In this document: positions 33,219 to 44,978 of the stretch, piece by piece
Layout of the letters: each line of letters starts with the position of its first letter
Numbering within the stretch: position 1 is the stretch's first letter
DNA from: Methylacidiphilales bacterium
GTDB taxonomy: Bacteria > Verrucomicrobiota > Verrucomicrobiia > Methylacidiphilales > UBA1321
Direction: 5' to 3'
DNA length: 64,000 nucleotides
Assembly (NCBI GenBank): GCA_021272315.1
Contig: JAJSLI010000021.1
Location: 27,293-91,292 of the forward strand
Notes under the pieces: generated by a model
Databases searched by the model: none
Told to the model about the DNA's origin: nothing
Seen by the model: only the letters and a program-made list of their open reading frames with translations
Program-made: the position numbers and the translations under genes

Positions 33219-33995
33219 CTATGACAGAAAACCGGTCAGAGGGCTAGTCGGATTTGCAGTGCGCGTCGGAGCCCCCAAACCGACCTCCCACGCCGCCCGG
33301 CCCGCCTCGACGGCCGCGCGAAACGCCCGGGCCATGCGCGCCGGGTCGCGGGCCGCGGCCAGCGCCGTGTTCACCAGCACGCCGTCGGCCCCAAGCTCGA
33401 GCGCCTCCGCCGCCTGCGACGGCGCACCCAGCCCGGCATCGACGATCACCGGCACCGTCGCCTGTTCAATGATGATCTCGATCTGAGCGCGCGTTTCCAA
33501 GCCGCGGTTCGAGCCAATCGGCGATCCCAGCGGCATCACCGTCGCCGTGCCCACGTCCTGCAGCCGCTTCGCCAGCACCGGGTCGGCATTGATGTAGGGC
33601 AGCACGGTGAAGCCCTCCTTCACCAATTGCTCCGCTGCCGCCAGCGTCTCAATCGGATCGGGCAGCAGGTAACGGGGATCCGGATGGATTTCGAGCTTCA
33701 CCCATTTCGGCAGGCCGGCCGCCACCGCCAGTCGCGCCAGCCGCACCGCCTCGGAGGCGTTCATTGCGCCGCTGGTATTCGGCAACAGGAGATACTTCTT
33801 CGGGTCGATGAAGTTCAGGATATCGGCGTAAGGATCGTCCTTGCCGGTCAGGTCGGCCCGACGCAGCGCCACCGTCACGATCTCGGTGCCGCTCGCCTCC
33901 AGCGCTTCCGCCATGGCTTGGTTGGAGGAAAATTTTCCCGTACCCACGAGCAGCCGTGAGCCAAACGTCCGTCCCGCAATCGTCAGACCGGTCAT
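33219..33995 (-). CDS. thiG: Thiazole synthase ThiG
   Basis: 258 residues, full family length. TIM-barrel thiazole synthase with [26 protein letters not shown] at the N-terminus, the lysine-containing [17 protein letters not shown], and [10 protein letters not shown] plus [21 protein letters not shown] in the C-terminal phosphate-binding half. Makes the thiazole phosphate part of thiamin from deoxyxylulose phosphate and ThiS thiocarboxylate. No thiS, thiO or TPP riboswitch is evident nearby. Confidence 0.95.
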   Translation of the reverse strand: MTGLTIAGRTFGSRLLVGTGKFSSNQAMAEALEASGTEIVTVALRRADLTGKDDPYADILNFIDPKKYLLLPNTSGAMNASEAVRLARLAVAAGLPKWVKLEIHPDPRYLLPDPIETLAAAEQLVKEGFTVLPYINADPVLAKRLQDVGTATVMPLGSPIGSNRGLETRAQIEIIIEQATVPVIVDAGLGAPSQAAEALELGADGVLVNTALAAARDPARMARAFRAAVEAGRAAWEVGLGAPTRTANPTSPLTGFLS

Positions 33996-34134
33996 AACTT
34001 CTTACTTTAGCCGCGACTTGTCACGGTCGCACGAATTATCTCATGCGCAGCGGTCTGTCTGTGACCGGTGCACTCGCTCAACATCAATAAACCCCCGTTG
34101 ACATCGGGAGGCGTTTCCGGCAGCTTGGCGGGCT

Positions 34135-34398
34135 ATGGCTAATACTCGTTCCGCTGCCAAGCAGGCCCGCGCCGCGCTGCGCCGCCGCTCCCGCAACCGT
34201 GTTCAACTCAGCACCGTTCGCTCCTCCGAAAAGAAAATCCGCTCCTTGGCCAAGGCCGGCAACATCGCCGAAGCCGCCAAGCTGCTTTCCTCTTTCCAGT
34301 CGCAGATCGACCGCGCCGCCAAGACGGGCGTCGTTCACAAGAACACCGCGTCCCGCCACAAGCAGCGGGTTGCCGCCCTCCTCAAGCCGGCGAAATAA
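34135..34398 (+). CDS. rpsT: 30S ribosomal protein S20
   Basis: 87 residues, basic and helical, beginning MANTRSAAKQARAALRRRSR and ending KNTASRHKQRVAALLKPAK, the usual S20 pattern. Length matches the family. Binds 16S rRNA in the small subunit. Monocistronic by layout, with thiG divergent upstream. Confidence 0.96.
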   Translation: MANTRSAAKQARAALRRRSRNRVQLSTVRSSEKKIRSLAKAGNIAEAAKLLSSFQSQIDRAAKTGVVHKNTASRHKQRVAALLKPAK

Positions 34399-34511
34399 GC
34401 CCTGCGCACGGCGGTAACGCTTTGCCCTGAAAGGGCATCGCTGAGGTCAGATCGTCCGGACGGACCTACGGACGAAAAAATCTAACGAAAGGCAATATCT
34501 TTCCGGGCGGA

Positions 34512-34529
34512 GCCTTACTGCCGTAAGGC
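34512..34529 (+). terminator. Hairpin downstream of rpsT
   Basis: GCCTTAC-TGCC-GTAAGGC is a perfect 7-bp stem with a tetraloop, about 110 bases after rpsT. It lacks a clean T-tract; a second small hairpin (GCCCT-GAA-AGGGC) lies at about 34425-34437. Either may end rpsT transcription. Confidence 0.35.
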
Positions 34530-34594
34530 AGGTCTGCCGTGGGCGCACCTTTTCTTATTGGCACGCCTCAGAGTCACTGCTACCACTTTGTCGC

Positions 34595-36934
34595 TTGAGG
34601 ACGCTGCGTCTTTTCCCACTTTTTACTGCCTTTTGTGTAATTTGCACAGCAGGCGTCTTGCCGTTGTTGGGCCAGGAAATGCCGGGTGCCACCGCCACCT
34701 CGACCACGGTCAGTTCCCGTGAGACGCCGGTTACCATCACGGCGGACGGCCAAAACACCTATCTTGGCGAAATTGCCACCGCCGATGACAACGTTATTCT
34801 CCGCTACAAAGACACGGTTATTTTCGCCGACCACATGATTTACGACCGCTCCAGCCACGTCGTTACCGCCAACGGCAACGTCCGCATCTTTACCGCCGAT
34901 CGGGTCTATCGCGGCGATAGCATGACCTACAATCTCACCACCAAGGCGATGACCTCGTCCGCCTTCTACGGGGGCGAATACCCGAAGTTTCTCACCGCCA
35001 AACAGGTCACCACGCCGGAATTCAACCACTACCGCCTGACCAACGCCACCTTTACCACCAACAACCGGGAGAACCCCTCGTTCCACCTTGCCGCCAGCAC
35101 CATCGAGTACCGCCCCAACGATGAAGTCGTCCTCAAGAACGTTCTCTTTTACGTGGGCGACGTCCCCATCCTCTACTTCCCGATCATCGTCCAGTCTCTT
35201 ACCGACTCGCGCCCCGTCTACCAGTTTTCCCTCGGGGATAGCGGACAGTTCGGCTATTTCATGAACAACGCCTACAACTGGGTGCTCGACGACAAGATAC
35301 GCGGCACAGCCGAGTTTGACGTCCGCGAAAAGCGCGGCTATGCCGGCGGCGTCGACGTCCAGTACTACCCCAGCGCCTACAGCGAGATGCTCCTCAAGAC
35401 TTACTATGCCCAGGACAACCTCTACGCCAAGACCTACACCCCGGGCGCCGTCTCCCGCGGCGATCTCTCCGACAATGACGTTTACGACGGCGTTCCCTCC
35501 GACAACCGTTACCGTATCGCTTATCAGCAGCATCTCCAATTCACGCCCGACTTCACTTCCATCGCCGACATCAATGCCTGGAGCGATCCCTGGATCACCC
35601 GCGACTACTTTACCGGAGAGTACCAGCAGGAAAACCAGCCGCCCAACTTTGTCAACCTCCAGCAGTACAACCCCAACTACACCGTCTCCCTTCTGGCCAG
35701 CCCGCAGGTCAACCCCTTCTTCGAAACCGCCCAGCGCCTGCCCGAGTTTCAGGTCGAGACCAAGCAGCAGAAAATCTTTGATTGGCCCGTCGAGTACACC
35801 AGCCAGAGCAGCGTCGTCAGTTTCGAACTCCACTACGCCGACGTCAACGACTTCCAGAATCCCAGCGGGTACATTTACAGGTCCATTCCAAACTCCACCG
35901 CTTATGCGTATTACCACCCCAACGCCACCTACGACTACAATCCCAACCAGCTCACCAATTACAGCGCCGACCGTTACGATACCTACCACGAGTTCTCCTA
36001 TCCGCACCAATACTTCAACTTTCTCTCCCTTACTCCGCGCATCGGCGGACGCCTCACCATCTATAACGACGACAACCAACCCGCCAACACCACCGACAAT
36101 GACAAGACGCGGCTGGCCGGCGATGTCGGTCTCGAGGGCGACTTCAAAATCTCCCGCACCTGGCTCAACGTTTCCAATCCCAACCTTGGCATCGACGGCA
36201 TCCGCCACGTTATCGAACCCTTTTTTGACTCCGAATTCGCCCCCTCGCCCACCGTCACGCCCAACAATATCCGCGGTTTCGATGACCGCCTCTATTCCAC
36301 CACACCTCCCCCGCTCGACTGGACCGAATACAACTCCATCGACTCGATCGATAAGGAGGCTGTCGTCCGCTTCGGCGTGATCAACAGCCTCCAGACCAAG
36401 CGCGACGGCGCCAACACCGACCTTATCACCTGGAAGACTTACGCCGACGCTGATTTCGACCACAACTTCAGCGCCGCCACCCCCAACTCCACTTTCAGCA
36501 ATCTCTTCAACAACATCAACTACAACGCCACCCAGCAATTCTCGTTCAGCTCGCAGAGCGCTCTCGCCATTACGGGCAACAGCTACAATCAGGTCATCAA
36601 CTCCATCAACTGGTTCCCCGACGCCTCCGTCAAGGCCAGCCTCGGCGACGCCTACATCAACCACAGCCCCATTTTCCCCAATGGCAACAGCATCGTGCTC
36701 GATCTTTTTTATCGCATGAACGAACACTGGCAGTTCGAGGCCCAGGGACAAGCGGATGCCACGAATGGAAGCCTCCAGAATCAGCAGTTCACCATCTATC
36801 GCGATCTCGATGCCTGGCAGGTCGCCCTCACCTACTCCGACGCCGAAATCAACGGCCAGGGTGATCACTCCGTCTACCTGTCCTTCACCCTCAAGGCCCT
36901 CCCGAAATACACGCTGCACGGCCCGTCGTTCTAA
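34595..36934 (+). CDS. lptD: LPS-assembly protein LptD
   Basis: 779 residues from a TTG start; no ATG is in frame between the preceding region and the signal peptide (LRLFPLFTAFCVICTAGVLPL). Residues about 45-160 are the OstA-like beta-taco domain (ADGQNTYLGEIATADDNVILR, YKDTVIFADHMIYDR, VTANGNVRIFTADRVYRGD). The rest is the large outer-membrane barrel, ending in VYLSFTLKALPKYTLHGPSF. LptD inserts lipopolysaccharide at the cell surface. Presence implies an LPS-bearing outer membrane. Confidence 0.88.
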   Translation: MRTLRLFPLFTAFCVICTAGVLPLLGQEMPGATATSTTVSSRETPVTITADGQNTYLGEIATADDNVILRYKDTVIFADHMIYDRSSHVVTANGNVRIFTADRVYRGDSMTYNLTTKAMTSSAFYGGEYPKFLTAKQVTTPEFNHYRLTNATFTTNNRENPSFHLAASTIEYRPNDEVVLKNVLFYVGDVPILYFPIIVQSLTDSRPVYQFSLGDSGQFGYFMNNAYNWVLDDKIRGTAEFDVREKRGYAGGVDVQYYPSAYSEMLLKTYYAQDNLYAKTYTPGAVSRGDLSDNDVYDGVPSDNRYRIAYQQHLQFTPDFTSIADINAWSDPWITRDYFTGEYQQENQPPNFVNLQQYNPNYTVSLLASPQVNPFFETAQRLPEFQVETKQQKIFDWPVEYTSQSSVVSFELHYADVNDFQNPSGYIYRSIPNSTAYAYYHPNATYDYNPNQLTNYSADRYDTYHEFSYPHQYFNFLSLTPRIGGRLTIYNDDNQPANTTDNDKTRLAGDVGLEGDFKISRTWLNVSNPNLGIDGIRHVIEPFFDSEFAPSPTVTPNNIRGFDDRLYSTTPPPLDWTEYNSIDSIDKEAVVRFGVINSLQTKRDGANTDLITWKTYADADFDHNFSAATPNSTFSNLFNNINYNATQQFSFSSQSALAITGNSYNQVINSINWFPDASVKASLGDAYINHSPIFPNGNSIVLDLFYRMNEHWQFEAQGQADATNGSLQNQQFTIYRDLDAWQVALTYSDAEINGQGDHSVYLSFTLKALPKYTLHGPSF

Positions 36935-36990
36935 TTGCCCAACTGCCGCTTGCCGGATGTCCCCCGGTGCGGCACAATGGCACCCCTCTT

Positions 36991-39563
<2,573 letters not shown>

Positions 39564-39588
39564 CCGGCCGCGTTTCGCGGTAAAATCC

Positions 39589-40314
39589 ATGAGCCCAGCC
39601 CCCGCCTACAAATTCGGGAAGATACCGCGCCACGTCGCCATCATCATGGACGGCAACGGCCGCTGGGCCAAGGCCAAGAACATGATCCGCGTCCAGGGCC
39701 ACCGCGCCGGCGCTGAATCGGTCCGCGATGTGGTCAAGGCCGCGGGTGAATTTGGCGTCAAGTACCTCACCCTTTACGCCTTCTCCGTCGAAAACTGGAA
39801 GCGGCCCAAGACCGAAGTCCACACCCTCATGGGCCTGCTCGAAAACTTTCTCCGCGACGAACTGCCCGAGCTCATCAAGAACAACATCCGGCTCCAGGCC
39901 ATCGGCCGCCTCTCCGACCTGCCGCCCAGTGTCCGCGACCAGCTCCACGATTGCATCCACGCCACGCGCGAGAACACCGGCCTGACGCTCATCCTCGCCC
40001 TCAGCTACAGCGGGCGCGTCGAAATCATCGAGGCGGTCCACTCCATCATCCGCGAGATCAAGCTGGGCCATCTCGACAGCGCGCAGATCGACGAACAGGT
40101 CTTCAACCATCACCTCTACACCCGCTACTACCCCGATCCCGACCTTCTCATCCGCACCAGCGGCGAAATGCGCCTGAGCAATTTCCTTCTCTGGCAGCTT
40201 TCCTACACCGAGATCTACATCACGCCGACCCTCTGGCCCGACTTCCGCCGCCAGCATTTCGCCGAGGCCCTCATCGACTACGGTAATCGCCAGCGGCGGT
40301 TTGGGTCGTTGTAA
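39589..40314 (+). CDS. uppS: Isoprenyl (undecaprenyl diphosphate) synthase
   Basis: 241 residues from the ATG at 39589. HVAIIMDGNGRWAKAKN holds the catalytic Asp and P-loop-like site, followed by YLTLYAFSVENWKRP and the C-terminal [22 protein letters not shown] and [10 protein letters not shown]. Makes undecaprenyl diphosphate, the lipid carrier for peptidoglycan and surface glycans. The last 129 bp are duplicated 1291 bp downstream at 41476-41604. Confidence 0.96.
   Translation: MSPAPAYKFGKIPRHVAIIMDGNGRWAKAKNMIRVQGHRAGAESVRDVVKAAGEFGVKYLTLYAFSVENWKRPKTEVHTLMGLLENFLRDELPELIKNNIRLQAIGRLSDLPPSVRDQLHDCIHATRENTGLTLILALSYSGRVEIIEAVHSIIREIKLGHLDSAQIDEQVFNHHLYTRYYPDPDLLIRTSGEMRLSNFLLWQLSYTEIYITPTLWPDFRRQHFAEALIDYGNRQRRFGSL
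40185..40313 (+). repeat. Direct repeat copy 1 (uppS 3' end)
   Basis: 129-bp left copy of a direct repeat, 125 of 129 bases identical to 41476-41604. The four differences are all at third codon positions and synonymous in the uppS frame. Together the copies bracket the serine hydrolase gene. Confidence 0.9.
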
Positions 40315-40331
40315 CCTTCACTTCCGCTTCG

Positions 40332-41468
40332 ATGACACATTCCCCCACTCCCAACGCCTTGAATCGGCCTGTCATTTCCTCCGATTTTCCCGATCGCCAC
40401 ATCGCCAGTGTTTTGCAGCCGTTTGTCGACAGCAGGACCATGGCGGGCGCGGTCATTTTGGTCGCGACGAAAGACAAGGTGCTGACTTTGGAAACGGTCG
40501 GCTATTGTGACCTGGAAGCACACAAGCCGATGGAACCGGACAACCTGTTCTGGATCGCCTCCATGACCAAGCCCATGACCGCCACGGCCCTCATGATGCT
40601 CGTCGATGAAGGCAAAATTAACATCGATGACCCCGTGGAAAAATACCTGCCCGAATTCAAGGGCCAAATGGTCATCGCCGAACAGGACGAAAATCACCTT
40701 CTGCTCAGGAAACCCCAACATCCGATCTTGGTGCGGGAAATTTTGAGTCACACCAGCGGCCTCGACTTCACCTCCGCCTTGGAGACCCCCACGCTCGACC
40801 GGCTGCATTTGCGGGACGCCGTCCGTAGCTACGCCATGACCGCGCTCAAATTCGAGCCGGGCACGAAGTATCTCTACTCCAACGCCGGCACCAACACGGC
40901 TGGCCGCCTTATTGAAACGATCAGCGGAACCTCCTATGAAGAGTTCATGGACCAGCGGTTGTTCAAGCCGCTGGGCATGCATGACACCACATTCTGGCCG
41001 AGTGAGGAGCAACTTCGGCGTCTGGCCAAAATCTACCGGTCGAAGGAAGATAAAACCGGTTTGGAGGAAGCAAGCATCAGTCAGCTCTCCTATCCGCTGA
41101 ACAACCCGAAACGCAAACCCATGCCCGCGGGCGGTCTTTTTTCCGTTGCCGGCGACATCGTCAAATTCTGCCAAATGATCCTCGGCGGTGGCATTTACGA
41201 AGGCAGGCGCTATCTATCCGAACCGGCGATCAGGGAAATGACCCGCAGGCAAACCGGCGATGCCATCGAAACCAGCTACGGCTTGGGTTGGGACACCGCT
41301 GGAGGAAAATTCGGTCATGGCGGCGCCTATAAAACCAGGATGACCATCGATCCCAAGCTGGGCCTCATCACTGTCCTCCTGCTTCACCATGCCAACGACT
41401 GGCACCGTGAGGACGGCAACACCATCTTGCCGGTTTTTACCGCGGCAGCGGAAAAGTTGGTGGCATGA
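40332..41468 (+). CDS. Class C beta-lactamase-like serine hydrolase
   Basis: 378 residues. Active-site SxxK is SMTK (about residues 77-80), the YxN-type motif is YSNAG near 183, and HGG near 325 matches the third motif. The family (beta-lactamase/DD-peptidase fold) includes esterases, D-aminopeptidases and penicillin-binding proteins; resistance should not be assumed. No signal peptide is evident. Flanked by the two copies of the uppS tail, so it was probably gained by an integration or recombination event at uppS. Confidence 0.85.
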   Translation: MTHSPTPNALNRPVISSDFPDRHIASVLQPFVDSRTMAGAVILVATKDKVLTLETVGYCDLEAHKPMEPDNLFWIASMTKPMTATALMMLVDEGKINIDDPVEKYLPEFKGQMVIAEQDENHLLLRKPQHPILVREILSHTSGLDFTSALETPTLDRLHLRDAVRSYAMTALKFEPGTKYLYSNAGTNTAGRLIETISGTSYEEFMDQRLFKPLGMHDTTFWPSEEQLRRLAKIYRSKEDKTGLEEASISQLSYPLNNPKRKPMPAGGLFSVAGDIVKFCQMILGGGIYEGRRYLSEPAIREMTRRQTGDAIETSYGLGWDTAGGKFGHGGAYKTRMTIDPKLGLITVLLLHHANDWHREDGNTILPVFTAAAEKLVA

Positions 41469-41605
41469 AAAACAGCCTTCTCTGGCAGCTCTCCTACACC
41501 GAGATCTATATCACGCCGACTCTCTGGCCCGACTTCCGCCGCCAGCACTTCGCCGAGGCCCTCATCGACTACGGTAATCGCCAGCGGCGGTTTGGGTCGT
41601 TGTAG
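41465..41605 (+). pseudogene. Duplicated uppS C-terminal fragment
   Basis: A 46-codon frame beginning with an ATG that overlaps the stop of the serine hydrolase reads [15 protein letters not shown] and then the last 40 residues of UppS without change. The repeated DNA spans 41476-41604. It lacks the catalytic part, so it cannot be a functional synthase. Kept in frame with only synonymous differences, which points to origin from a functional allele rather than decay in place. Confidence 0.85.
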
Positions 41606-41649
41606 GTCGAATTGACAGTCCTTTAAAACCGGATGCAACGATTTGTTCC

Positions 41650-42462
41650 CTACGCCAATCCCATCAGCCATTCGTTCTCGATCCGTTTCTGCATTTCGCG
41701 GGGATAAACCACAAAGTTGCCTCCCTCCTTCAGGTCGAGAAAATCATAATCCAACTCACGCAGCCATTCGATCCGTGCGAGGCCGAAGCATTCGAGAAAG
41801 ATGACCGGCCGCGCCTCGCGCAAAATCCGGCGTGCGCCTCGCAACACCTGGTCTTCCGTGCCTTCGACGTCGATCTTGATCAAAAGCCGCCTGGACCCGA
41901 GCTTTTCTTGCAGTGAATCGAGGTCGATGCAGGTCACCGGACGCTTCACCGACAGGCCATAGGTGGAATGGAGCGACCAACTGTTGGACGTATGGTCCAG
42001 GATCGATCCGGTCGCTCCGCTGATCGGGTCGACCATAAACTCAAGCGTGCCGTTCCGATCCGATACCGCAACGGGATAAAGGGAAATGCGCCCGAGCCGG
42101 TTCCGATCAATCGTCCGGCCCAGCAGTTTAATATTTTGGACGTCGGGTTCAAACATCCAGATATCGATGGTGTCTGACCAGTTGGCTACGCGCCAGGAAT
42201 AGTCACCGATGCTGGCTCCGATGTCCCAGAAGCAGTTCGGCTGATATCCGGCCAGGATGGCCTTGAAACAGTGCTTCATTCTTTTCTCCGCGCTTCTGTC
42301 TGCAATCAGGTGGCCGAAATTACGCAGCCAGAAGAGGGAAACCTTGATTTTGCCCTCTTGGTACGAAACCGGAAAATCAATCCAGGCTTGCAGTCGGCGA
42401 AACCAGGCGAACCGGCGCAGCCGCCAGAGCGGATGAAAATGATCGCGGATATAGTTGAGCAC
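41650..42462 (-). CDS. FkbM-family methyltransferase
   Basis: 270 residues. SAM-binding motif FWDIGASIGDYSWRVAN (about 93-109), MFEPDVQNIKLL after it, and the family hallmark RRLLIKIDVEGTEDQVLRGARRIL near 195-218, followed by FLECFG. FkbM-type enzymes O-methylate sugars or secondary metabolites. Opposite strand to its neighbours, sited just after the uppS fragment, so it may belong to the same acquired segment. Confidence 0.9.
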   Translation of the reverse strand: MLNYIRDHFHPLWRLRRFAWFRRLQAWIDFPVSYQEGKIKVSLFWLRNFGHLIADRSAEKRMKHCFKAILAGYQPNCFWDIGASIGDYSWRVANWSDTIDIWMFEPDVQNIKLLGRTIDRNRLGRISLYPVAVSDRNGTLEFMVDPISGATGSILDHTSNSWSLHSTYGLSVKRPVTCIDLDSLQEKLGSRRLLIKIDVEGTEDQVLRGARRILREARPVIFLECFGLARIEWLRELDYDFLDLKEGGNFVVYPREMQKRIENEWLMGLA

Positions 42463-42524
42463 GGCCCCCTCCAGAATGCCTCGGATGCTGACATCTCTGC
42501 CGGTATTATGCCATCTTTAGCGCC

Positions 42525-44237
42525 ATGCAAACGTCTCATTTCCAGCCCCGCCAATTTCTGCCCGAAACCATCGACCTGACCGACACGGCGCAACTCGCGC
42601 CGGTGTTCCACCGGCTGGAGGCCCGACTCGTCGCCGCCGCCTCGGTCGCCGACCTCGAGGCCTGGTTGCGCGACCACAGCGAGGTCTGCGCTGCGTTGTC
42701 GGAAACGTCCGCGCTCGCCTACATCGCCATGACCTGCCAGACCGACGACGAAGCCAAGGAAAAGGCCTACCTGCACATCGTCGAGGTGGTCGACCCATGG
42801 CTCAAGCCGCGCCAGTTCGCGTTAATGCAGAAGCTCGCGCAGTCGCCCCTTTTCAAGGAACTCCCGCCGTTCTACGCGGTCTACCGCCGCAGCGTCGAAG
42901 CGCAGGTAAAAATTTACCGCGAGGAAAACGTCGCCCGCGAGACCGAGGTAGCCAAGCTGAGCCAGCAGTACCAGAAAATCAGCGGCGCCATGACCGTGCA
43001 ATTCGACGGGCAGGAACAGACCCTCGCCCGCATGGGCCGCATCCAGGAGGAACCCGACCGCTCCCGGCGCGAAGCGGCGTGGAAGGTTGTGGCCGAACGC
43101 CGCCTCCAGGATGCCGGCAAACTCGAGGAGATTTTCGACCAACTGCTTGTCCTGCGCAATGAAATCGCCCGCGCCGCCGATTTTCCCGATTTCCGCGCCT
43201 ACACCTTCGCCAATTACGAGCGATTCGACTACACCCCGGAGGATTGCCTGAAATTCCATGACGCGGTCGAGCATCACATCGTGCCCCTGGCGCGCGCGTT
43301 GCAGCGCGACCGCCAAAAGCGGCTCGGCGTCGACCCGCTGCGCCCGTGGGACCTCGCGGTCGATCCCGATCACAACCCGCCGCTCCATCCCTTCGCCCGG
43401 TCGTCGGAACTGGTCGAAAAATCGCAGGAGATTTTCTCCAAGCTCGATCCGCGCCTGGGCGATTATTACGCCATCCTGCGCAAACAGGACCTGGTCGATC
43501 TCGACAACCGCAAGGGCAAGGCGCCGGGCGGCTACCAAAGCACGCTCTCCGAGGCGCGCGTGCCCTTCATCTTCATGAACGCGGTCGGCGTCCACCGCGA
43601 CGTCGAGACGATGCTGCACGAGGCGGGCCACGCTTTCCACGCACTGGCCGCGCGCGAACTGCCGCTCCACGCCTACCGGGGCGCGCCGATCGAATTTTGC
43701 GAGGTCGCCTCGATGGGCATGGAACTGCTCGCCGCGCCGCACCTGGACGCCTTTTATTCGGAGAAGGACGCGAAGCGCGCCCGGCGCGATCACCTTGAGG
43801 GAATCATCAAGTTTTTCCCGTGGATGGCGACGGTCGATGCGTTTCAGCACTGGATTTACACCCACCCGGGCCACACGCGGGACGAGCGCACCAAATTCTG
43901 GCTCTCGCTCATGGATCGCTTCGGCGGGATTGAGGACTGGAGCGGCTTCGAGGAGGCCCGCGCGCGCGTCTGGCATCGCCAGCTCCATATTTTCGAGATT
44001 CCGTTCTACTACGTCGAGTACGGAATCGCGCAACTCGGTGCGCTGCAGCTCTGGCAGGCGGCGCGGCGCGATCTTCCGGCGGCGCTCAACCACTATCTGC
44101 GGGGCCTGGGCCTGGGCGGCTCGCGTCCGCTGCCCGAGCTGTTCCAGGCGGCCGGCCTCGCCTTCGATTTCACCGACAAGACCATCGCGCCGCTCATGCG
44201 CAACGTGAAGGACGCGCTGGTGGAATTGGCGGGGTAA
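42525..44237 (+). CDS. pepF: M3-family oligoendopeptidase
   Basis: 570 residues. Zinc-binding motif HEAGHAFHAL near 366 with the downstream Glu in FCEVASMGMELLA. N-terminal helical part (about 1-200) and the family C-terminus EIPFYYVEYGIAQLGALQLW are complete. Cytoplasmic metallopeptidase cutting short peptides, close to oligoendopeptidase F. Symbol is by family, not a specific ortholog. Confidence 0.9.
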   Translation: MQTSHFQPRQFLPETIDLTDTAQLAPVFHRLEARLVAAASVADLEAWLRDHSEVCAALSETSALAYIAMTCQTDDEAKEKAYLHIVEVVDPWLKPRQFALMQKLAQSPLFKELPPFYAVYRRSVEAQVKIYREENVARETEVAKLSQQYQKISGAMTVQFDGQEQTLARMGRIQEEPDRSRREAAWKVVAERRLQDAGKLEEIFDQLLVLRNEIARAADFPDFRAYTFANYERFDYTPEDCLKFHDAVEHHIVPLARALQRDRQKRLGVDPLRPWDLAVDPDHNPPLHPFARSSELVEKSQEIFSKLDPRLGDYYAILRKQDLVDLDNRKGKAPGGYQSTLSEARVPFIFMNAVGVHRDVETMLHEAGHAFHALAARELPLHAYRGAPIEFCEVASMGMELLAAPHLDAFYSEKDAKRARRDHLEGIIKFFPWMATVDAFQHWIYTHPGHTRDERTKFWLSLMDRFGGIEDWSGFEEARARVWHRQLHIFEIPFYYVEYGIAQLGALQLWQAARRDLPAALNHYLRGLGLGGSRPLPELFQAAGLAFDFTDKTIAPLMRNVKDALVELAG

Positions 44238-44290
44238 CGACCCACTATTCTTACGAAATTATCTCAGATATATTAGTGATCTGACTAAAT

Positions 44291-44557
44291 ATGGAGCGAT
44301 TAGAGGCATTAAAGAAAGCAGAAGAACTGCTTGATAAAGTGCTAAAGGACAAAGCTAATTTGGAAATGGCTTTGGATCAGTGGCCTGAAGCAGGCCGTGA
44401 TGATTATAGGTGGCTTGAAAGTGCAAAGTGGCAGTTGGTTTACATTTATAATGATGAGGATATCAGAAGCAAAGAACCTAGCTATGAAAAGGCACAATTT
44501 GAAAAACTTTGGCGCATATACAGAACAATCCAAGAGCGGATAAAATCGATCAAATGA
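44291..44557 (+). CDS. AT-rich small hypothetical protein
   Basis: 88 residues, highly charged and helical (MERLEALKKAEELLDKVLKD, FEKLWRIYRTIQERIKSIK). Codon use is much more A/T-rich than the preceding peptidase gene, suggesting transfer. It lies 52 bp before the hicB gene and could be part of the same cassette. No family recognised. Confidence 0.5.
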   Translation: MERLEALKKAEELLDKVLKDKANLEMALDQWPEAGRDDYRWLESAKWQLVYIYNDEDIRSKEPSYEKAQFEKLWRIYRTIQERIKSIK

Positions 44558-44609
44558 CGAGGGCAAAATACTCTTTGCCGAAACCAGCGATTGTGAGAAA
44601 ATACTTGTT

Positions 44610-44801
44610 GTGAAAACGCTCGCTTACACCTACTGGCAGGATGGCGATGATTGGCTGGGTTATCTGGATGAATTTCCCGACTACCACACCCAAGGCAAGA
44701 CGTTGGATGATCTTAAAGCTCATCTGGCCGACCTTTACCAAGACCTGACCTCCGGAGAAATTCCGTGTGTGCGCCGCCACGCCAAACTTGAATTGGCGTG
44801 A
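44610..44801 (+). CDS. hicB: HicB-family antitoxin
   Basis: 63 residues from a GTG start. YTYWQDGDDWLGYLDEFPDYHTQGKTLDDLKAHLADL matches the HicB partial RNase H-like fold. It lacks a C-terminal DNA-binding domain. It overlaps the downstream hicA by 4 bp (GTGA). Expected to neutralise HicA. Confidence 0.82.
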   Translation: MKTLAYTYWQDGDDWLGYLDEFPDYHTQGKTLDDLKAHLADLYQDLTSGEIPCVRRHAKLELA

Positions 44802-44977
44802 AGCATCGCGACTTGGTTAAAAAAATCGAGGAACTTGGTTGCATTTTTGTCCGGCATGGCGGAAATCACGACTGGTATCATAATCCCGCGACTAAAGTTT
44901 CTCAGCCGGTTCCCCGTCACCGGGAGATCAACGAACATCTCGCAAGGCGCATTCTTAAGATGCTTTCCAATAAATAA
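44798..44977 (+). CDS. hicA: HicA-family mRNA interferase toxin
   Basis: 59 residues from the GTG at 44798: MKHRDLVKKIEELGC, then VRHGGNHDWYHNP and PVPRHREINEHLARRIL. The catalytic His lies in the HGGNHDWY strand and the double-stranded RNA-binding-like fold is complete. HicA toxins cleave mRNA. The stop at 44975-44977 is one base before the ATG of the following gene, so that gene may be expressed from the same transcript. Confidence 0.85.
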   Translation: MKHRDLVKKIEELGCIFVRHGGNHDWYHNPATKVSQPVPRHREINEHLARRILKMLSNK

Positions 44978-44978
44978 C

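Noticed and set aside
34580..36919. Minus-strand frame of 779 codons opposite lptD
   Set aside because: Val/Gly/Asp-rich antisense translation typical of GC-rich coding DNA; lptD on the plus strand has a signal peptide and OstA domain.
40332..41468. Antibiotic-resistance beta-lactamase
   Set aside because: The SxxK serine-hydrolase family is broad; lack of a signal peptide and overall pattern favour an esterase or peptidase-like enzyme.
42822..44093. Minus-strand 423-codon frame inside the M3 peptidase gene
   Set aside because: Antisense artefact; the peptidase has an intact HEAGH motif.
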